From the NCBI RefSeq assembly GCF_016653355.1, contig NZ_NHSK01000178.1:1-32615 (forward strand): a stretch of DNA of 32,615 bases, in the 5' to 3' direction. This stretch comes from Rhodoplanes elegans (lineage in GTDB: Bacteria; Pseudomonadota; Alphaproteobacteria; Rhizobiales; Xanthobacteraceae). Made by a program: the position numbers and the translations under genes. This document shows, in pieces, positions 24,520-32,565 of the stretch (within the stretch, counting starts at the first letter, position 1; every line of letters starts with the position of its first letter). The notes beneath the pieces are model-generated. The model was given only the letters and a program-made list of their open reading frames with translations, was not told the origin of the DNA and did not search any database.

Positions 24520-24530
24520 GAACCAGCATT

Positions 24531-24575
24531 CACACCGCGCCGCTCGCGAGCCCGCGGCGCGGTGTGGGTTCGTTT
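24531..24575 (+). terminator. Hairpin terminator after the TRAP binding-protein gene
   Basis: A perfect 13-bp stem, CACACCGCGCCGC (24531-24543) with GCGGCGCGGTGTG (24554-24566), has a 10-base loop and is followed by GGTTCGTTT. It begins 11 bases after the stop codon at 24519. The U-tract is short, but the stem is very strong. It also lies in the convergent gap before the ubiD-like gene and could stop transcription from that side. Confidence 0.8.
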
Positions 24576-24609
24576 CGCCCCAGCAGATGCAGGCCGACAG
24601 TGCGGAGAC

Positions 24610-25968
24610 TCACGCCCCCTTGTCGCGCTGCCCGGCCAGCAGCGCGGCGAGGTCGACCTTCGGATAGACGATCTTGCTGTAGGAGCCGCGCAGCTCCGGC
24701 GCCAGCGTCGCGTCGATGATGGTCTTGGCGATCACGCCGGTGCGGTCGGCGGCCGGATGCAGCTCGTTGCCGAGCGTGCCCGGGATCGTCACCTGGTCGC
24801 GCTCCCAGCGCACCCGCGTCGACAGCGCCCAGAACAGCTCGGTCGGGTCGAAGATGTCGACGTCGGTATCGACCACCACCACGGTGTTGATGTTGACGTG
24901 GGCGTTGAGCGCCGCGATGCCGACCGTGCGGGCCTCGCCGGGCCGCGGCTCCTCCATGGCGACGACGGCCAGGAATCCCGACGCGAAGGGCGGCAGCCAG
25001 GCGTCGCGCACCCGCGGCGAGGCCTGCCGGCACAGACGCTTCAGCTTGGGCTCGCGCGTCACCGCGGTGCCGAGCAGCAGATGCTCGAACGAGGCACCGG
25101 CCGTGGTCTGGAAAATCGGGTCGCGGCGATGCGTGATCGCCTTCACGCGCCCGACCGGTTGCGGATGCACGCCGGAGTAATGGCCCGTGTACTCGGCCAT
25201 CGGGCCTTCCGCCTCGCGCTCGCCGGCGACGATCTCGCATTCGAGCACGATCTCGGCGGTCGCCGGCACCAGCACGTCGCAGGTTCTTGCGCGCACGACG
25301 GGGGTCGGCGCACCGCGCAGAGACCCTGCGATCTCGTACTCGTCGCCGTCGTAGCGATAGGCGGCGGCGATCATCAGGGCCGGATCGACACCGATGGCGA
25401 CGCAGAACGGCAGGTTCTCGCCGCGCTTTTCGGCGGCCTCGAAGAACTCGAGCAGATGCCGCCAGGTGTTGAGATTGACGCCGATGCGGTCGCGGCCCTT
25501 CACCTGCAGCCGCACATAGGAGAGGTTGTGGCGGCCGCCGCCCGGCGCGCGGGCGATGACGACGCCGGCGTTGATGTAGGGACCGCCGTCCTTCGGCGCG
25601 TGAGTCGGCACCGGGAGCGTGCCGAGATCGACCGCGGTCTCGACCACCTCCTGGCACGGCGCCGACCCGGCGATCTCTTTCGGCGGTATCGGCGCCTGCG
25701 TCGCCGCCTCCATCACGTCGCCGAGATCGTCACGGGCGCAGCCGACCGCGAGCGCGATGCGCTCGTGCGATCCGAGCGCGCTGCCGAGCACCGGCACGGA
25801 CGAGCCGCCCACCCGGTGGAAGTAGGCCGCCTTCCCGTCCTGCTCGCAGGCGCGCAGCACCGCACCGAGTTCGTGCTCCAAATCGACCGGCGCGGTGATG
25901 TCGCACAACAGGCCCTTCTGCCGGAGTGCCGCCATGAAGCTGCGGAGATCGTCGATGCGGCCCGTCAT
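24610..25968 (-). CDS. UbiD-family (de)carboxylase
   Basis: A 452-residue enzyme of the prenylated-FMN-dependent UbiD family, which removes or adds CO2 on aromatic or unsaturated acids. The catalytic residues can be placed by spacing: R153 in NLSYVRLQV, and the pair E254 and E259 in EGPMAEYTGHYSG. Other blocks are GPYINAGVVIAR, NLNTWRHLLEFFEAAEKRGENLPF and NAHVNINTVVVVDTDVDIFDPTELFWAL. The start at 25968 has GAGGA just upstream. A longer frame to 26127 has no family similarity. No ubiX-type prenyltransferase is in the window, so cofactor must come from elsewhere. True UbiD or a catabolic homologue is possible, and isolation from quinone genes favours the latter. Confidence 0.9.
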   Translation of the reverse strand: MTGRIDDLRSFMAALRQKGLLCDITAPVDLEHELGAVLRACEQDGKAAYFHRVGGSSVPVLGSALGSHERIALAVGCARDDLGDVMEAATQAPIPPKEIAGSAPCQEVVETAVDLGTLPVPTHAPKDGGPYINAGVVIARAPGGGRHNLSYVRLQVKGRDRIGVNLNTWRHLLEFFEAAEKRGENLPFCVAIGVDPALMIAAAYRYDGDEYEIAGSLRGAPTPVVRARTCDVLVPATAEIVLECEIVAGEREAEGPMAEYTGHYSGVHPQPVGRVKAITHRRDPIFQTTAGASFEHLLLGTAVTREPKLKRLCRQASPRVRDAWLPPFASGFLAVVAMEEPRPGEARTVGIAALNAHVNINTVVVVDTDVDIFDPTELFWALSTRVRWERDQVTIPGTLGNELHPAADRTGVIAKTIIDATLAPELRGSYSKIVYPKVDLAALLAGQRDKGA

Positions 25969-26194
25969 CGGTCCTCGAAGCGGCAGGAGCTGCGTTGCAG
26001 TGCGGCCGGATCTTAGGCGGGCGGAACCGGCGGCGTCAAACGCCCGCGCGGCGGTGGGTGACACAGACCGAAACAGGAGCATGGCGACCCGCCCGCGGTC
26101 CCGCGACTGCTGATTCTGGCCCGCCATTTGCTAAACTCCGGGCGACAGGCGGCGCCGTGGAGAGTGGACCCGTGGCCGCGAGGAGGACGACGTG

Positions 26195-27205
26195 ATGAGA
26201 CGGTTGGATCGACGTGCGTGGATCGTGGCCGCGCTGAGCGCGACCGTTCTGACCGGCAGCTTCGGCGCCGCCGCGGCGCAGAGCAGCGGCAGCGACGGCA
26301 GCCCCGACAAGGTCGTGATCAGATTCACCTGGAAGCTGAAGGGCGAGTACGCGCCGCTCTTCGTCGCCCTCGACAAGGGCTACTACAAGGCCGAAGGCAT
26401 CGACGTCACGCTCGCCGAGGGGTCCGGCGCCCAGACCGTCCTGAAGGTGGTCGCGACCGGACAGGAGCCGTTCGCCTACGGGCCGGCCGTCAACGCCGTG
26501 CAGGCGGTCGGCCAGGATCTGCCGGTGAAGCTCGTCGCGCTCTACCAGGCGTCGACCCCGATGGGCGTCATCTCGTTTCCCGACATGCCGCTGAAGACGC
26601 CGAAGGACATGGAGGGCAAGTCGATCGCCATCTCGTCGGGCGAGACCTTCTCGGACATGATCCGGCCGTTCCTCAAGGTCAACGGCGTCGATATCGAGAA
26701 GGTCAACCGCGTCCAGATGGACAACTCGGCGCGCGCCTCCCAGTTCATGGCGCGCCGCGTCGACCTGATGTCGGTGTTCCTCACCAACGACCTGCCCAAG
26801 ATGGAGCACGTCGCGAAGACGAAGTTCAACGTGCTCGAGGTCGCGGATTTCGGTCTCGCGGTGCCGGGCGCGGCCCTGATCGTCAACACGGCCTGGGCCG
26901 AGAAGAATCCGGCGCTCGTGACGAAGGTGCTGCGCGCCACCGCCAAGGGCTACGCCGACGCGATGGCCGATCCGGTCGCGGCCGCGCAGATCTTCCAGAA
27001 ATACCTCACCATCAAGGAGGACCCCGGCGTGCTGGAGCGCCAGGTCCGGGCCACGATGAGGTCGACCAACGCACCGGCCGGCAAGCCGATCGGCTGGCAG
27101 GACGACGCCACCTGGATCAAGTGCCTCGACCTGCTGACCGAGACCGGCACCGTGAAGGTGCGCAAGGAGCCGGGCGCCTACTACACGAACGCTTATCTGG
27201 AGTGA
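26195..27205 (+). CDS. ABC transporter substrate-binding protein (NMT1/SsuA-like)
   Basis: A 336-residue periplasmic receptor. The signal peptide covers about 1-28 (RRLDRRAWIVAALSATVLTG, cut near AAA-Q). The NMT1/THI5 fold shows YAPLFVALDKGYYKAEGIDVTLAEGSG, TGQEPFAYGPAVNAVQAV and KTPKDMEGKSIAISSGETFSDM. Family members take up thiamine precursors, sulfonates, nitrate or riboflavin-like compounds. The ligand here is unknown. AGGAGG at 26181-26186 serves an ATG at 26195 (8 bases) or a GTG at 26192 (5 bases), and the ATG was chosen. No ABC permease or ATPase is adjacent. It is divergent from the UbiD-family gene, which makes a functional link possible. Confidence 0.9.
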   Translation: MRRLDRRAWIVAALSATVLTGSFGAAAAQSSGSDGSPDKVVIRFTWKLKGEYAPLFVALDKGYYKAEGIDVTLAEGSGAQTVLKVVATGQEPFAYGPAVNAVQAVGQDLPVKLVALYQASTPMGVISFPDMPLKTPKDMEGKSIAISSGETFSDMIRPFLKVNGVDIEKVNRVQMDNSARASQFMARRVDLMSVFLTNDLPKMEHVAKTKFNVLEVADFGLAVPGAALIVNTAWAEKNPALVTKVLRATAKGYADAMADPVAAAQIFQKYLTIKEDPGVLERQVRATMRSTNAPAGKPIGWQDDATWIKCLDLLTETGTVKVRKEPGAYYTNAYLE

Positions 27206-27274
27206 TCAGTCGGTGGTGAGGGCCTGCGCCGGGCGGCTGACAAAGACGCAGTGCGCAAGGACGCCCCCCTCCCG

Positions 27275-27423
27275 TTCCCTCCCCCACAAGGGGGAGAGAA
27301 CGCAGGAGCCGCGAGCCTTTTCAAACCTGCTCGGCGCAGCTCGGCTCTGTCGTCTGCCGCGATGTCGCCTCGAACCGCAGCCTGCTCCCTCCCCCCTTGT
27401 GGGGGAGGGTTGGGGAGGGGGGT
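27275..27423. repeat. CCTCCCCC-type palindromic element, copy 3
   Basis: The hairpin TTCCCTCCCCC-acaa-GGGGGAGAGAA (about 27275-27300) has an inverted relative at 27385-27423 (CTCCCTCCCCCCTTGTGGGGGAGGG then TTGGGGAGGGG). The two halves pair over the whole element. It lies between two convergent genes, the ABC receptor and the dehydrogenase, and probably ends both transcripts. It is related in style to the elements at 19300 and 21061. Confidence 0.8.
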
Positions 27424-27474
27424 AGGCCCAGCGCACGAGAGTTTCCGTCGCTCCGTGACGTTATCAGACGCGCA

Positions 27475-28374
27475 CTACCGCCTCGTTTTCTCCTCCAGCC
27501 CCGACAACTCCTGGATCAGCGCGCCGACGGCCCCCCAGTCGAGGTCGGCACGGCCTGTTTGGACCAGCGCCTTCAGGAGCTGGTGGATGCCGGCGGAGAC
27601 CGGCGCGTAGACGCCGGTGCGGGTCATCGCCGCGACCGCGATGCGCAGATCCTTCTCCATCAGGCGGGCCCGGAAGCCGGGCGTGAAATCGCGCGCGATC
27701 AGCCGCGCCGCATGCCGCTCCAGCACGGTGCTGTTCGCGGCGCCGCCGCGCAGTGCCTCGCGCACGCGGCGCGGATCGACGCCCATGGCGAGCGCCAGCG
27801 CCACCGCTTCGCTCGCGCCCAGCATGTTGGCGACGACGCAGATCTGATTGCACGCCTTCGCCACCTGGCCGGCCCCAGTGTCGCCGATGTGGACGATCGT
27901 CGTCGCGATCGCCTCCAGGCACGGCCGCACGCGGTCCAGAACATCGGCGGCCCCACCGACCATGCAGGAGAGCGTGCCGTCGGCCGCGCCCTTCTGCCCG
28001 CCCGACACCGGACAGTCCAGCATGGCGATGCCGCGCGCCGCGAGCTTTTCCGCGAAGTCGCGGGTCGCGACCGGATCGATGGTCGAGGTGTCGATCACCA
28101 CCGCGCCGGGTGCCAGCGCGGCGGCGATCCCGCCGGCACCGAACAGCACGGCGGCGACGTCCTCGGTCGCCGGCAGGCAGAGGAACACGACGTCCCGCCC
28201 GCGCGCTGCCTCGGCAGCCGACGCGGCGAGCCGCGCCCCGAGGGAGGTCACGGGCGCCGCCTTGGCGGCGGTGCGGCTGAACACGGCGAGATCGAAGCCC
28301 TTGCGGGCGAGGTTGGCGGCCATGCCGCCGCCCATCACGCCGAGCCCGACGAAGGCGATCTTGAGTGACTCCAT
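27475..28374 (-). CDS. Beta-hydroxyacid dehydrogenase (3-hydroxyisobutyrate dehydrogenase family)
   Basis: A 299-residue NAD(P)-dependent dehydrogenase. The Rossmann motif is GLGVMGGGMAANL (10-22). The substrate motif is DCPVSGGQKGAADGTL (120-135). The catalytic Lys is K173 in GQVAKACNQ, and the C-terminal helical domain includes MEKDLRIAVAAM. Members oxidise short beta-hydroxyacids such as 3-hydroxyisobutyrate, tartronate semialdehyde (in reverse) or hydroxymethylglutarate-type acids. R34 after the second strand (VFSRT) favours NADP+. It is the last gene in line behind rraA-ldh-TTT receptor but is separated by 195 bases with a palindromic element. GGAGAG precedes the ATG. Confidence 0.92.
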   Translation of the reverse strand: MESLKIAFVGLGVMGGGMAANLARKGFDLAVFSRTAAKAAPVTSLGARLAASAAEAARGRDVVFLCLPATEDVAAVLFGAGGIAAALAPGAVVIDTSTIDPVATRDFAEKLAARGIAMLDCPVSGGQKGAADGTLSCMVGGAADVLDRVRPCLEAIATTIVHIGDTGAGQVAKACNQICVVANMLGASEAVALALAMGVDPRRVREALRGGAANSTVLERHAARLIARDFTPGFRARLMEKDLRIAVAAMTRTGVYAPVSAGIHQLLKALVQTGRADLDWGAVGALIQELSGLEEKTRR

Positions 28375-28406
28375 TCTCGTGCTCTCCGCGACGTTGGACA
28401 GCGCCG

Positions 28407-28530
28407 GTCATCCCGGGGCGCGGACCTCGAGGTCCGCGAGCCCGGGATCCATACGCCCGGCGATAGTGGCTCACGATCGACCGGGGCTATGGGCCCCGGG
28501 CTCGGCGCTGGCGCGCCGCCCCGGGACGAC
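28407..28530. repeat. Palindromic element, family A, copy 3
   Basis: The ends GTCATCCCGGGGCG (28407-28420) and CGCCCCGGGACGAC (28517-28530) form an inverted repeat with one mismatch. The centre carries CCCGGCG and AGTGGCTCACGA, shared with copy 2 in reverse orientation. A private hairpin, CGGACCTC-GAGGTCCG, follows the left end. It lies between the TTT receptor and the dehydrogenase, both on the minus strand. Confidence 0.86.
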
Positions 28531-28569
28531 GCCGTGCGGCGAGTGCGCGCCTGACCTGTCGTGTGCGGC

Positions 28570-29547
28570 TCACTCCTTGCGCAACGACTGGACCTGGCTC
28601 GACGTGTCGGCCATCGCCTTCATGAAGGCGGCCGCGTCGAGATAGCCGAGCTCGACGTTCATCTTCCTGGCGAGCTCGGCCATGCGGTCGCTCTTCATCA
28701 CCCGGTCGAACGTCTCGCGATGCCAGCGGATGATCGGCTCGGGCGTGCGCGACGAGATCAGCAGGCCCTTCATGTTGTCCATGCTCATCGCGAAGCCGAG
28801 CTCGGAGACGCCCTTGACGTCCGGGAGGATGGCGCTGCGATCCGAGAAGGTCGCGAGGATCCAGGCGTTGCCGGCCTCAGCCTGCGCCTTCGCCTCGGCC
28901 GGAATGACGAGCGTCATGTCGATGTTGCCGCTGAGCACGTCCTTGAAGGCGTCGGCGCCGCCCCGGTACGGAACATGGTTGAGCTTGATGTCGGCCGCCT
29001 TCTCGAACGCCTCGAAGCCGGCATGCAGGATGCCGCCGACGCCGGAGGAGCCATAGGAGATCTTGCCCGGATTGGCCTTCGCCGCCTTCACCAGCGCATC
29101 CAGGCTGTCGTAGGGGCCCTTGCGGCTGGTCACCAGCACCATGTGCTCGCGGTTGACGCGGCCGATCGCGGCGAAGTCGGCGAGCTTGTAGTTGAGCTTG
29201 GTGTAGTGCGGCAGCGTCGTGCTCTCGCTGCCGCCGCCGAGCAGCAACGTGTAGCCGTCCGGCTCGAGATGGGCGACCACGTCGGCCGCGATGGCGCCGG
29301 CGCCGCCGGGCCGGTTGACCACCACGAACTTGACCGGCGAGATCTCGTCGGCCGCCGCCGCATAGAGCCGGGCGATCACGTCGGTGCCGCCGCCGGCCTG
29401 GAAGCCGACGAAGATCTGGACGATGCGATTGGGCTGCCACGCCGGCGCGGCCGCCTGGGCCGCGGCCGACGCGACGCCCTGCGCGAGAGCGCCCGGCAGC
29501 GCCGCCGTCCCGAGGGTGGCGGCGAGGAAGCGACGTCGGTCGATCAT
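28570..29547 (-). CDS. Bug/TctC-family tripartite tricarboxylate receptor
   Basis: A 325-residue periplasmic receptor. The N-terminus MIDRRRFLAATLGTAALPGALA has a Tat-like RRR motif and a signal of about 30 residues. The Bug fold shows IVQIFVGFQAGGGTDVIARLYA, VVNRPGGAGAIAADVVAHLEPDGYTLLLG and NHVPYRGGADAFKDVLSGNIDM, all standard. These receptors bind carboxylates or amides for TTT transporters or signal to two-component systems, and many have no linked permease, as here. It lies 71 bases after the Ldh2-type gene and is probably in its operon. GGGAGAGAG precedes the ATG. A GTG five codons upstream (29562) is less likely. Confidence 0.93.
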   Translation of the reverse strand: MIDRRRFLAATLGTAALPGALAQGVASAAAQAAAPAWQPNRIVQIFVGFQAGGGTDVIARLYAAAADEISPVKFVVVNRPGGAGAIAADVVAHLEPDGYTLLLGGGSESTTLPHYTKLNYKLADFAAIGRVNREHMVLVTSRKGPYDSLDALVKAAKANPGKISYGSSGVGGILHAGFEAFEKAADIKLNHVPYRGGADAFKDVLSGNIDMTLVIPAEAKAQAEAGNAWILATFSDRSAILPDVKGVSELGFAMSMDNMKGLLISSRTPEPIIRWHRETFDRVMKSDRMAELARKMNVELGYLDAAAFMKAMADTSSQVQSLRKE

Positions 29548-29618
29548 TGTTCTCTCTCCCACGATGACGGTGTTCTGTGTTGTTCGGGGGCTCCGTCCGG
29601 CCCGATGAACGGGCCCGC

Positions 29619-30707
29619 TCAGGGTTCGGCAGCGACCTTTCCGCTGCGCCCGACCGCGGCCGGCGCCGGCCAGGCGACGCCGCGCTCGCGGCCGATCGCG
29701 GAGAGCTCCTCGATCAGGGCGGGCGGCAGCACGATGCCTTCGGCGCGTCGCGCCGTGGCGAGCCGGTGCTCGTGCTCCCCGGCGTAGAGGATCTCGGAAA
29801 AGCCGTCGGCCCTGGGCTCCGCCTTGAGCAGCGCGATGTAGTCGGCGAGCCGTTCGGTGAACATCGCGAGCGGCAGGAAGCGGCGGACATCGAGGACGAA
29901 GAAGAAGTGGCCGACGTTCTGCGGCGCATGCCAGTCGTCGTACATGTTGCGGATGTGCGGGCCGTAGCCGGCCCCGGTGAGCACACCGGAGAGGATGTCG
30001 ATGCCCATCGACAGGCCCGAGCCCTTCGCCCCGCCGACCGGCAGCACGGCGCCGTCGAGCGCCGCGCTCGCATCGGTGGTCGGGCGGCCGGCCTTGTCGA
30101 TCGCCCAGCCGAGCGGGATCGTGTCGCCCTTCTTGGCGGCCGAGAGGATCTTTCCGCGCGCGACGTGGCTGGTCGCCATGTCGAGCAGGAACGGCGCGCC
30201 CTCGCGGGTCGGGAACGCGATCGCCAGCGGGTTGGTGCCGATGAAGGGACGCAGGCCGCCGGTCGGCGGCATGGTCTGCGATGCGTTCGACATCACGATC
30301 GCGGCGTAGCCCATCGCGGTCGCCTGCTCGGCGAAATAGGCGGCGGTGCCGAAGTGATTGGAGGCGCGCACGCCGACGCAGGCGACGCCGTGCCGGCCGG
30401 CGCGATCGAGCGCCACCTCGAGCGCCTTCTGGCCCACATAGGCGCCGAAGTTGTTGCCGCCGTCGATCCGCACCGTCGGCCCGTCGTCGCGCTCGACGCG
30501 GGGCTCGGCGGCGACGTCGATCATCTTGCCGGCGACGCGCTTCAGATAGATCGGCAGGCGCAGCACGCCGTGCGAATCGACGCCGCGCAGATCGGCGCAG
30601 ACGAGCGAGTCGGCGACGATCGTCGCGACGCGCGCCGGCACGCCGGCTGCCGCGAAGACGGCGGCGCAGAAGGCGCCGAGGTCCTCGGCCCGGACCGCGC
30701 CGCTCAC
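29619..30707 (-). CDS. Ldh2-type malate/lactate dehydrogenase family oxidoreductase
   Basis: A 362-residue NAD(P)-dependent oxidoreductase of the Ldh_2/MDH_2 superfamily (YlbC, ComC, sulfolactate and ureidoglycolate dehydrogenases). It is unrelated to classical lactate dehydrogenases. Visible blocks are ADLRGVDSHGVLRLPIYLKR (38-57, with D44, S45 and H46), HFGTAAYFAEQATAMGYAAIVMSNAS and GTNPLAIAFP. LLDMATSHVARGKI and GGAKGSGLSMGIDILSGVLTGAGYG follow. These enzymes oxidise 2-hydroxyacids to 2-oxoacids. The start overlaps the rraA stop (ATGA), so the pair is translationally coupled. The product would be a 2-oxoacid, a fitting substrate for an RraA-type aldolase. Confidence 0.92.
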   Translation of the reverse strand: MSGAVRAEDLGAFCAAVFAAAGVPARVATIVADSLVCADLRGVDSHGVLRLPIYLKRVAGKMIDVAAEPRVERDDGPTVRIDGGNNFGAYVGQKALEVALDRAGRHGVACVGVRASNHFGTAAYFAEQATAMGYAAIVMSNASQTMPPTGGLRPFIGTNPLAIAFPTREGAPFLLDMATSHVARGKILSAAKKGDTIPLGWAIDKAGRPTTDASAALDGAVLPVGGAKGSGLSMGIDILSGVLTGAGYGPHIRNMYDDWHAPQNVGHFFFVLDVRRFLPLAMFTERLADYIALLKAEPRADGFSEILYAGEHEHRLATARRAEGIVLPPALIEELSAIGRERGVAWPAPAAVGRSGKVAAEP

Positions 30708-31375
30708 GGCTTGTATCCCCGCGCCGCGAGCGTCGCGTCGACCCAGCTGCGGTCGACGGTCCCGTCGGCGATCGAGGCGAGGATCACCGTCTCGCGCTCC
30801 ATCTGCGCGCGGCAGAGCGTGGCGATCTCGGCGGCGCCGTCGCGCGGGATCGCGAGCACGCCGTCGGCGTCGCCGATCACGATGTCGCCCGGCCGCACCG
30901 GCATGCCGCCGATCGAGACGAGGCCATTGATCTCGCCGGGGCCGTCCTTGTAGGGCCCGCGATGCGTGACGCCGCGCGCGTACACGGCGAAGGGCCGGGT
31001 CGCCATGCTGTCGGTGTCGCGCACCGCGCCGTCGATCACGAAGCCGGCGATGCCCTTCTTCGCCGCGAGCGTCGTCATGATCTCGCCGATGATCGCATTG
31101 GTGAGGTCGCCGCCGGCGTCGACGACGATCACGTCGCCGGGCTCCGCGAGATCGATCGCCTTGTGGACCATCAGATTGTCGCCCGGCCGGGTGCGCACGG
31201 TGAGCGCCGTGCCGAGGAGCGGCGTGCCGTCGTGATACGGCCGCAGCCCGGTGCCGCCCGCGAACAGGCGGGCCATGTTGTCGCTGGCGATCGGGGTCGG
31301 GACGCCGCGGAACGCCGCGAGCAGGGCGGGATCGATGGCGGGGGCGCGGGGAGCGATGCTGAAGCCGATGGGCAT
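30704..31375 (-). CDS. RraA-family aldolase (HMG/oxaloacetate-type)
   Basis: A 223-residue member of the RraA/HMG-aldolase family. The metal and catalytic motif G-x-RD is seen as GFVIDGAVRD, with R119 and D120. The phosphate or carboxylate loop region is DAGGDLTNAIIGEIMTTLAAKKG (86-108), and VRPGDIVIGDADGVLAIP is the closing block. Characterised relatives cleave 4-hydroxy-4-methyl-2-oxoglutarate or decarboxylate oxaloacetate. The RNase E inhibitor function of E. coli RraA is less likely here, because the gene is in a catabolic operon with an Ldh2-type dehydrogenase and a carboxylate receptor. It is the first gene of that operon, divergent from a LysR regulator. Confidence 0.92.
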   Translation of the reverse strand: MPIGFSIAPRAPAIDPALLAAFRGVPTPIASDNMARLFAGGTGLRPYHDGTPLLGTALTVRTRPGDNLMVHKAIDLAEPGDVIVVDAGGDLTNAIIGEIMTTLAAKKGIAGFVIDGAVRDTDSMATRPFAVYARGVTHRGPYKDGPGEINGLVSIGGMPVRPGDIVIGDADGVLAIPRDGAAEIATLCRAQMERETVILASIADGTVDRSWVDATLAARGYKP

Positions 31376-31456
31376 GGGACCTGTTCCGGACTCGTTGGTG
31401 CCCGAACGCTAGGCGGCGCTTGAAGAGACGTCCAATAACTTGCTAGGCTTCGATTG

Positions 31457-31471
31457 ATACGGAATATGTAT
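31457..31471. promoter_or_regulatory. LysR-type operator (T-N11-A box)
   Basis: ATAC-GGAATAT-GTAT is a perfect inverted repeat with a 7-base centre that contains the T-N11-A pattern of LysR regulator sites. It lies in a short AT-rich stretch between the divergent rraA operon (ATG 31375) and the LysR gene (ATG 31606), 82 bases upstream of rraA. Binding by the adjacent LysR protein is the natural inference. Confidence 0.68.
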
Positions 31472-31476
31472 TTTTT

Positions 31477-31594
31477 GTCATTCCGGGGCGCCGCGCAGCG
31501 GCGAGCCCGGAATCCATACTCCCGGCGGCATTTGATCATGCGAGACAGGGGTTATGGGTTCCGGGCTCCGCCCTTCGGGCGGCCCCGGAACGAC
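31477..31594. repeat. Palindromic element, family A, copy 4
   Basis: The ends GTCATTCCGGGGCG (31477-31490) and GGCCCCGGAACGAC (31581-31594) are an imperfect inverted repeat. Inner GAGCCCGGAATCCATAC and TATGGGTTCCGGGCTC also pair. It starts six bases after the LysR-type operator and ends 11 bases before the LysR ATG, so it fills the leader or promoter of that gene. Confidence 0.86.
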
Positions 31595-31605
31595 GGAGCG
31601 AACTG

Positions 31606-32565
31606 ATGGACCTCCTCCGCCTCAAGAGCTTCCTGGTGCTCGCCGAATGCCTGCATTTCGGCCGGGCAGCGGCGCGGCTCGGCATCGCGCAGCCGCATCT
31701 CAGCCGGCGCATCCGCGAGCTCGAGGCGGAAATCGGCGTGTCGCTGTTCACCCGCACGCAGCGCCGGGTGGAGCCGACCGCCGCCGGCATCACGCTGCGG
31801 CTGCGGGCGACCCGCATCCTCGAGGAGGTGGAGCGGGCCAAGATGGAGGCGCGCCAGATCGGCACCGGCGCGGCCGGGCGGCTGCGCATCGGCTTCATCC
31901 ACTCCTCGACCTACGGCATGCTGCCGGCGATCATCCGCTCGTTCCGGGCCAAGCGTCCCGCGGTCGTGCTCGATCTCGTCGAGATGACCATGGTGGAGCA
32001 GATTCGCGCGCTGCGCTCCGGCGACATCGACATCGGCCTGTTGCGCTCGCTGCCGGACTGCCCCGACATCGCCTTCGAGACCGTGATGCGCGAGCCGTTC
32101 CGGCTCGCCGTGCCATCCGACCACGGCTTCGCGCGCCGCAAGGCGGTGGCGATGCGCGATCTCTCCGGCGAGCCGCTGGTGCTGTTCCCCCGCGAGACGA
32201 GCCCGCTGTTCCACGCGCGCATCACGGCGGCCTGCGAGCGCGCCGCCGTGACGCCCGTGATCGTCCAGGAGGCGACGCAGATCCACACCGTGATGGGCCT
32301 CGTCGCGGCCGGCATCGGGCTCGCGCTGGTGCCGGCCTCGGCGGAGCGGCTGCCCCGCGCCGGCGCCGTGCTGATCGATCTCGTCGATCCGCCGGAGCCC
32401 GCCGACGTCAGCGTGGCTTGGCCGAACGGACGCATGCCGCTGCTGGTGCCACCGTTCCTCGCCGCGGCCCTCGAGGCGGCCGAGGGGTTGGCGGAAGGCT
32501 CGCCCGGCAAGTCACGACCGAGATCGACGGGCCGAGCGAAGTCGACATCCTCGGTGTCGCCGTGA
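31606..32565 (+). CDS. LysR-family transcriptional regulator
   Basis: A 319-residue regulator. The N-terminal winged helix-turn-helix is at about 3-60 (LRLKSFLVLAECLHFGRAAA, then LGIAQPHLSRRIRELEAEIG). The linker helix follows, and the LysR substrate-binding domain starts at about 90 (GRLRIGFIHSSTYGMLPAIIRSF). It resembles BenM/CatR-type aromatic-acid regulators in the LFTRTQRRVEPTAAG block and in length. The last 25 residues are Ser/Arg/Lys-rich and not conserved. It is divergent from rraA-ldh-receptor with a T-N11-A box between them and is the likely regulator of that operon, with the pathway substrate or intermediate as co-inducer. The Shine-Dalgarno GGAG directly follows the palindromic element. 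Confidence 0.95.
   Translation: MDLLRLKSFLVLAECLHFGRAAARLGIAQPHLSRRIRELEAEIGVSLFTRTQRRVEPTAAGITLRLRATRILEEVERAKMEARQIGTGAAGRLRIGFIHSSTYGMLPAIIRSFRAKRPAVVLDLVEMTMVEQIRALRSGDIDIGLLRSLPDCPDIAFETVMREPFRLAVPSDHGFARRKAVAMRDLSGEPLVLFPRETSPLFHARITAACERAAVTPVIVQEATQIHTVMGLVAAGIGLALVPASAERLPRAGAVLIDLVDPPEPADVSVAWPNGRMPLLVPPFLAAALEAAEGLAEGSPGKSRPRSTGRAKSTSSVSP

Noticed and set aside
24531-24575. Strong hairpin considered as a small RNA or attachment site
   Set aside because: Its position 11 bases after a stop codon and the 13-bp stem with a following T-rich end are best explained as a terminator.
25969-26127. 53-residue extension of the UbiD-family protein
   Set aside because: There is no family similarity, and a good Shine-Dalgarno sits directly before the ATG at 25968.
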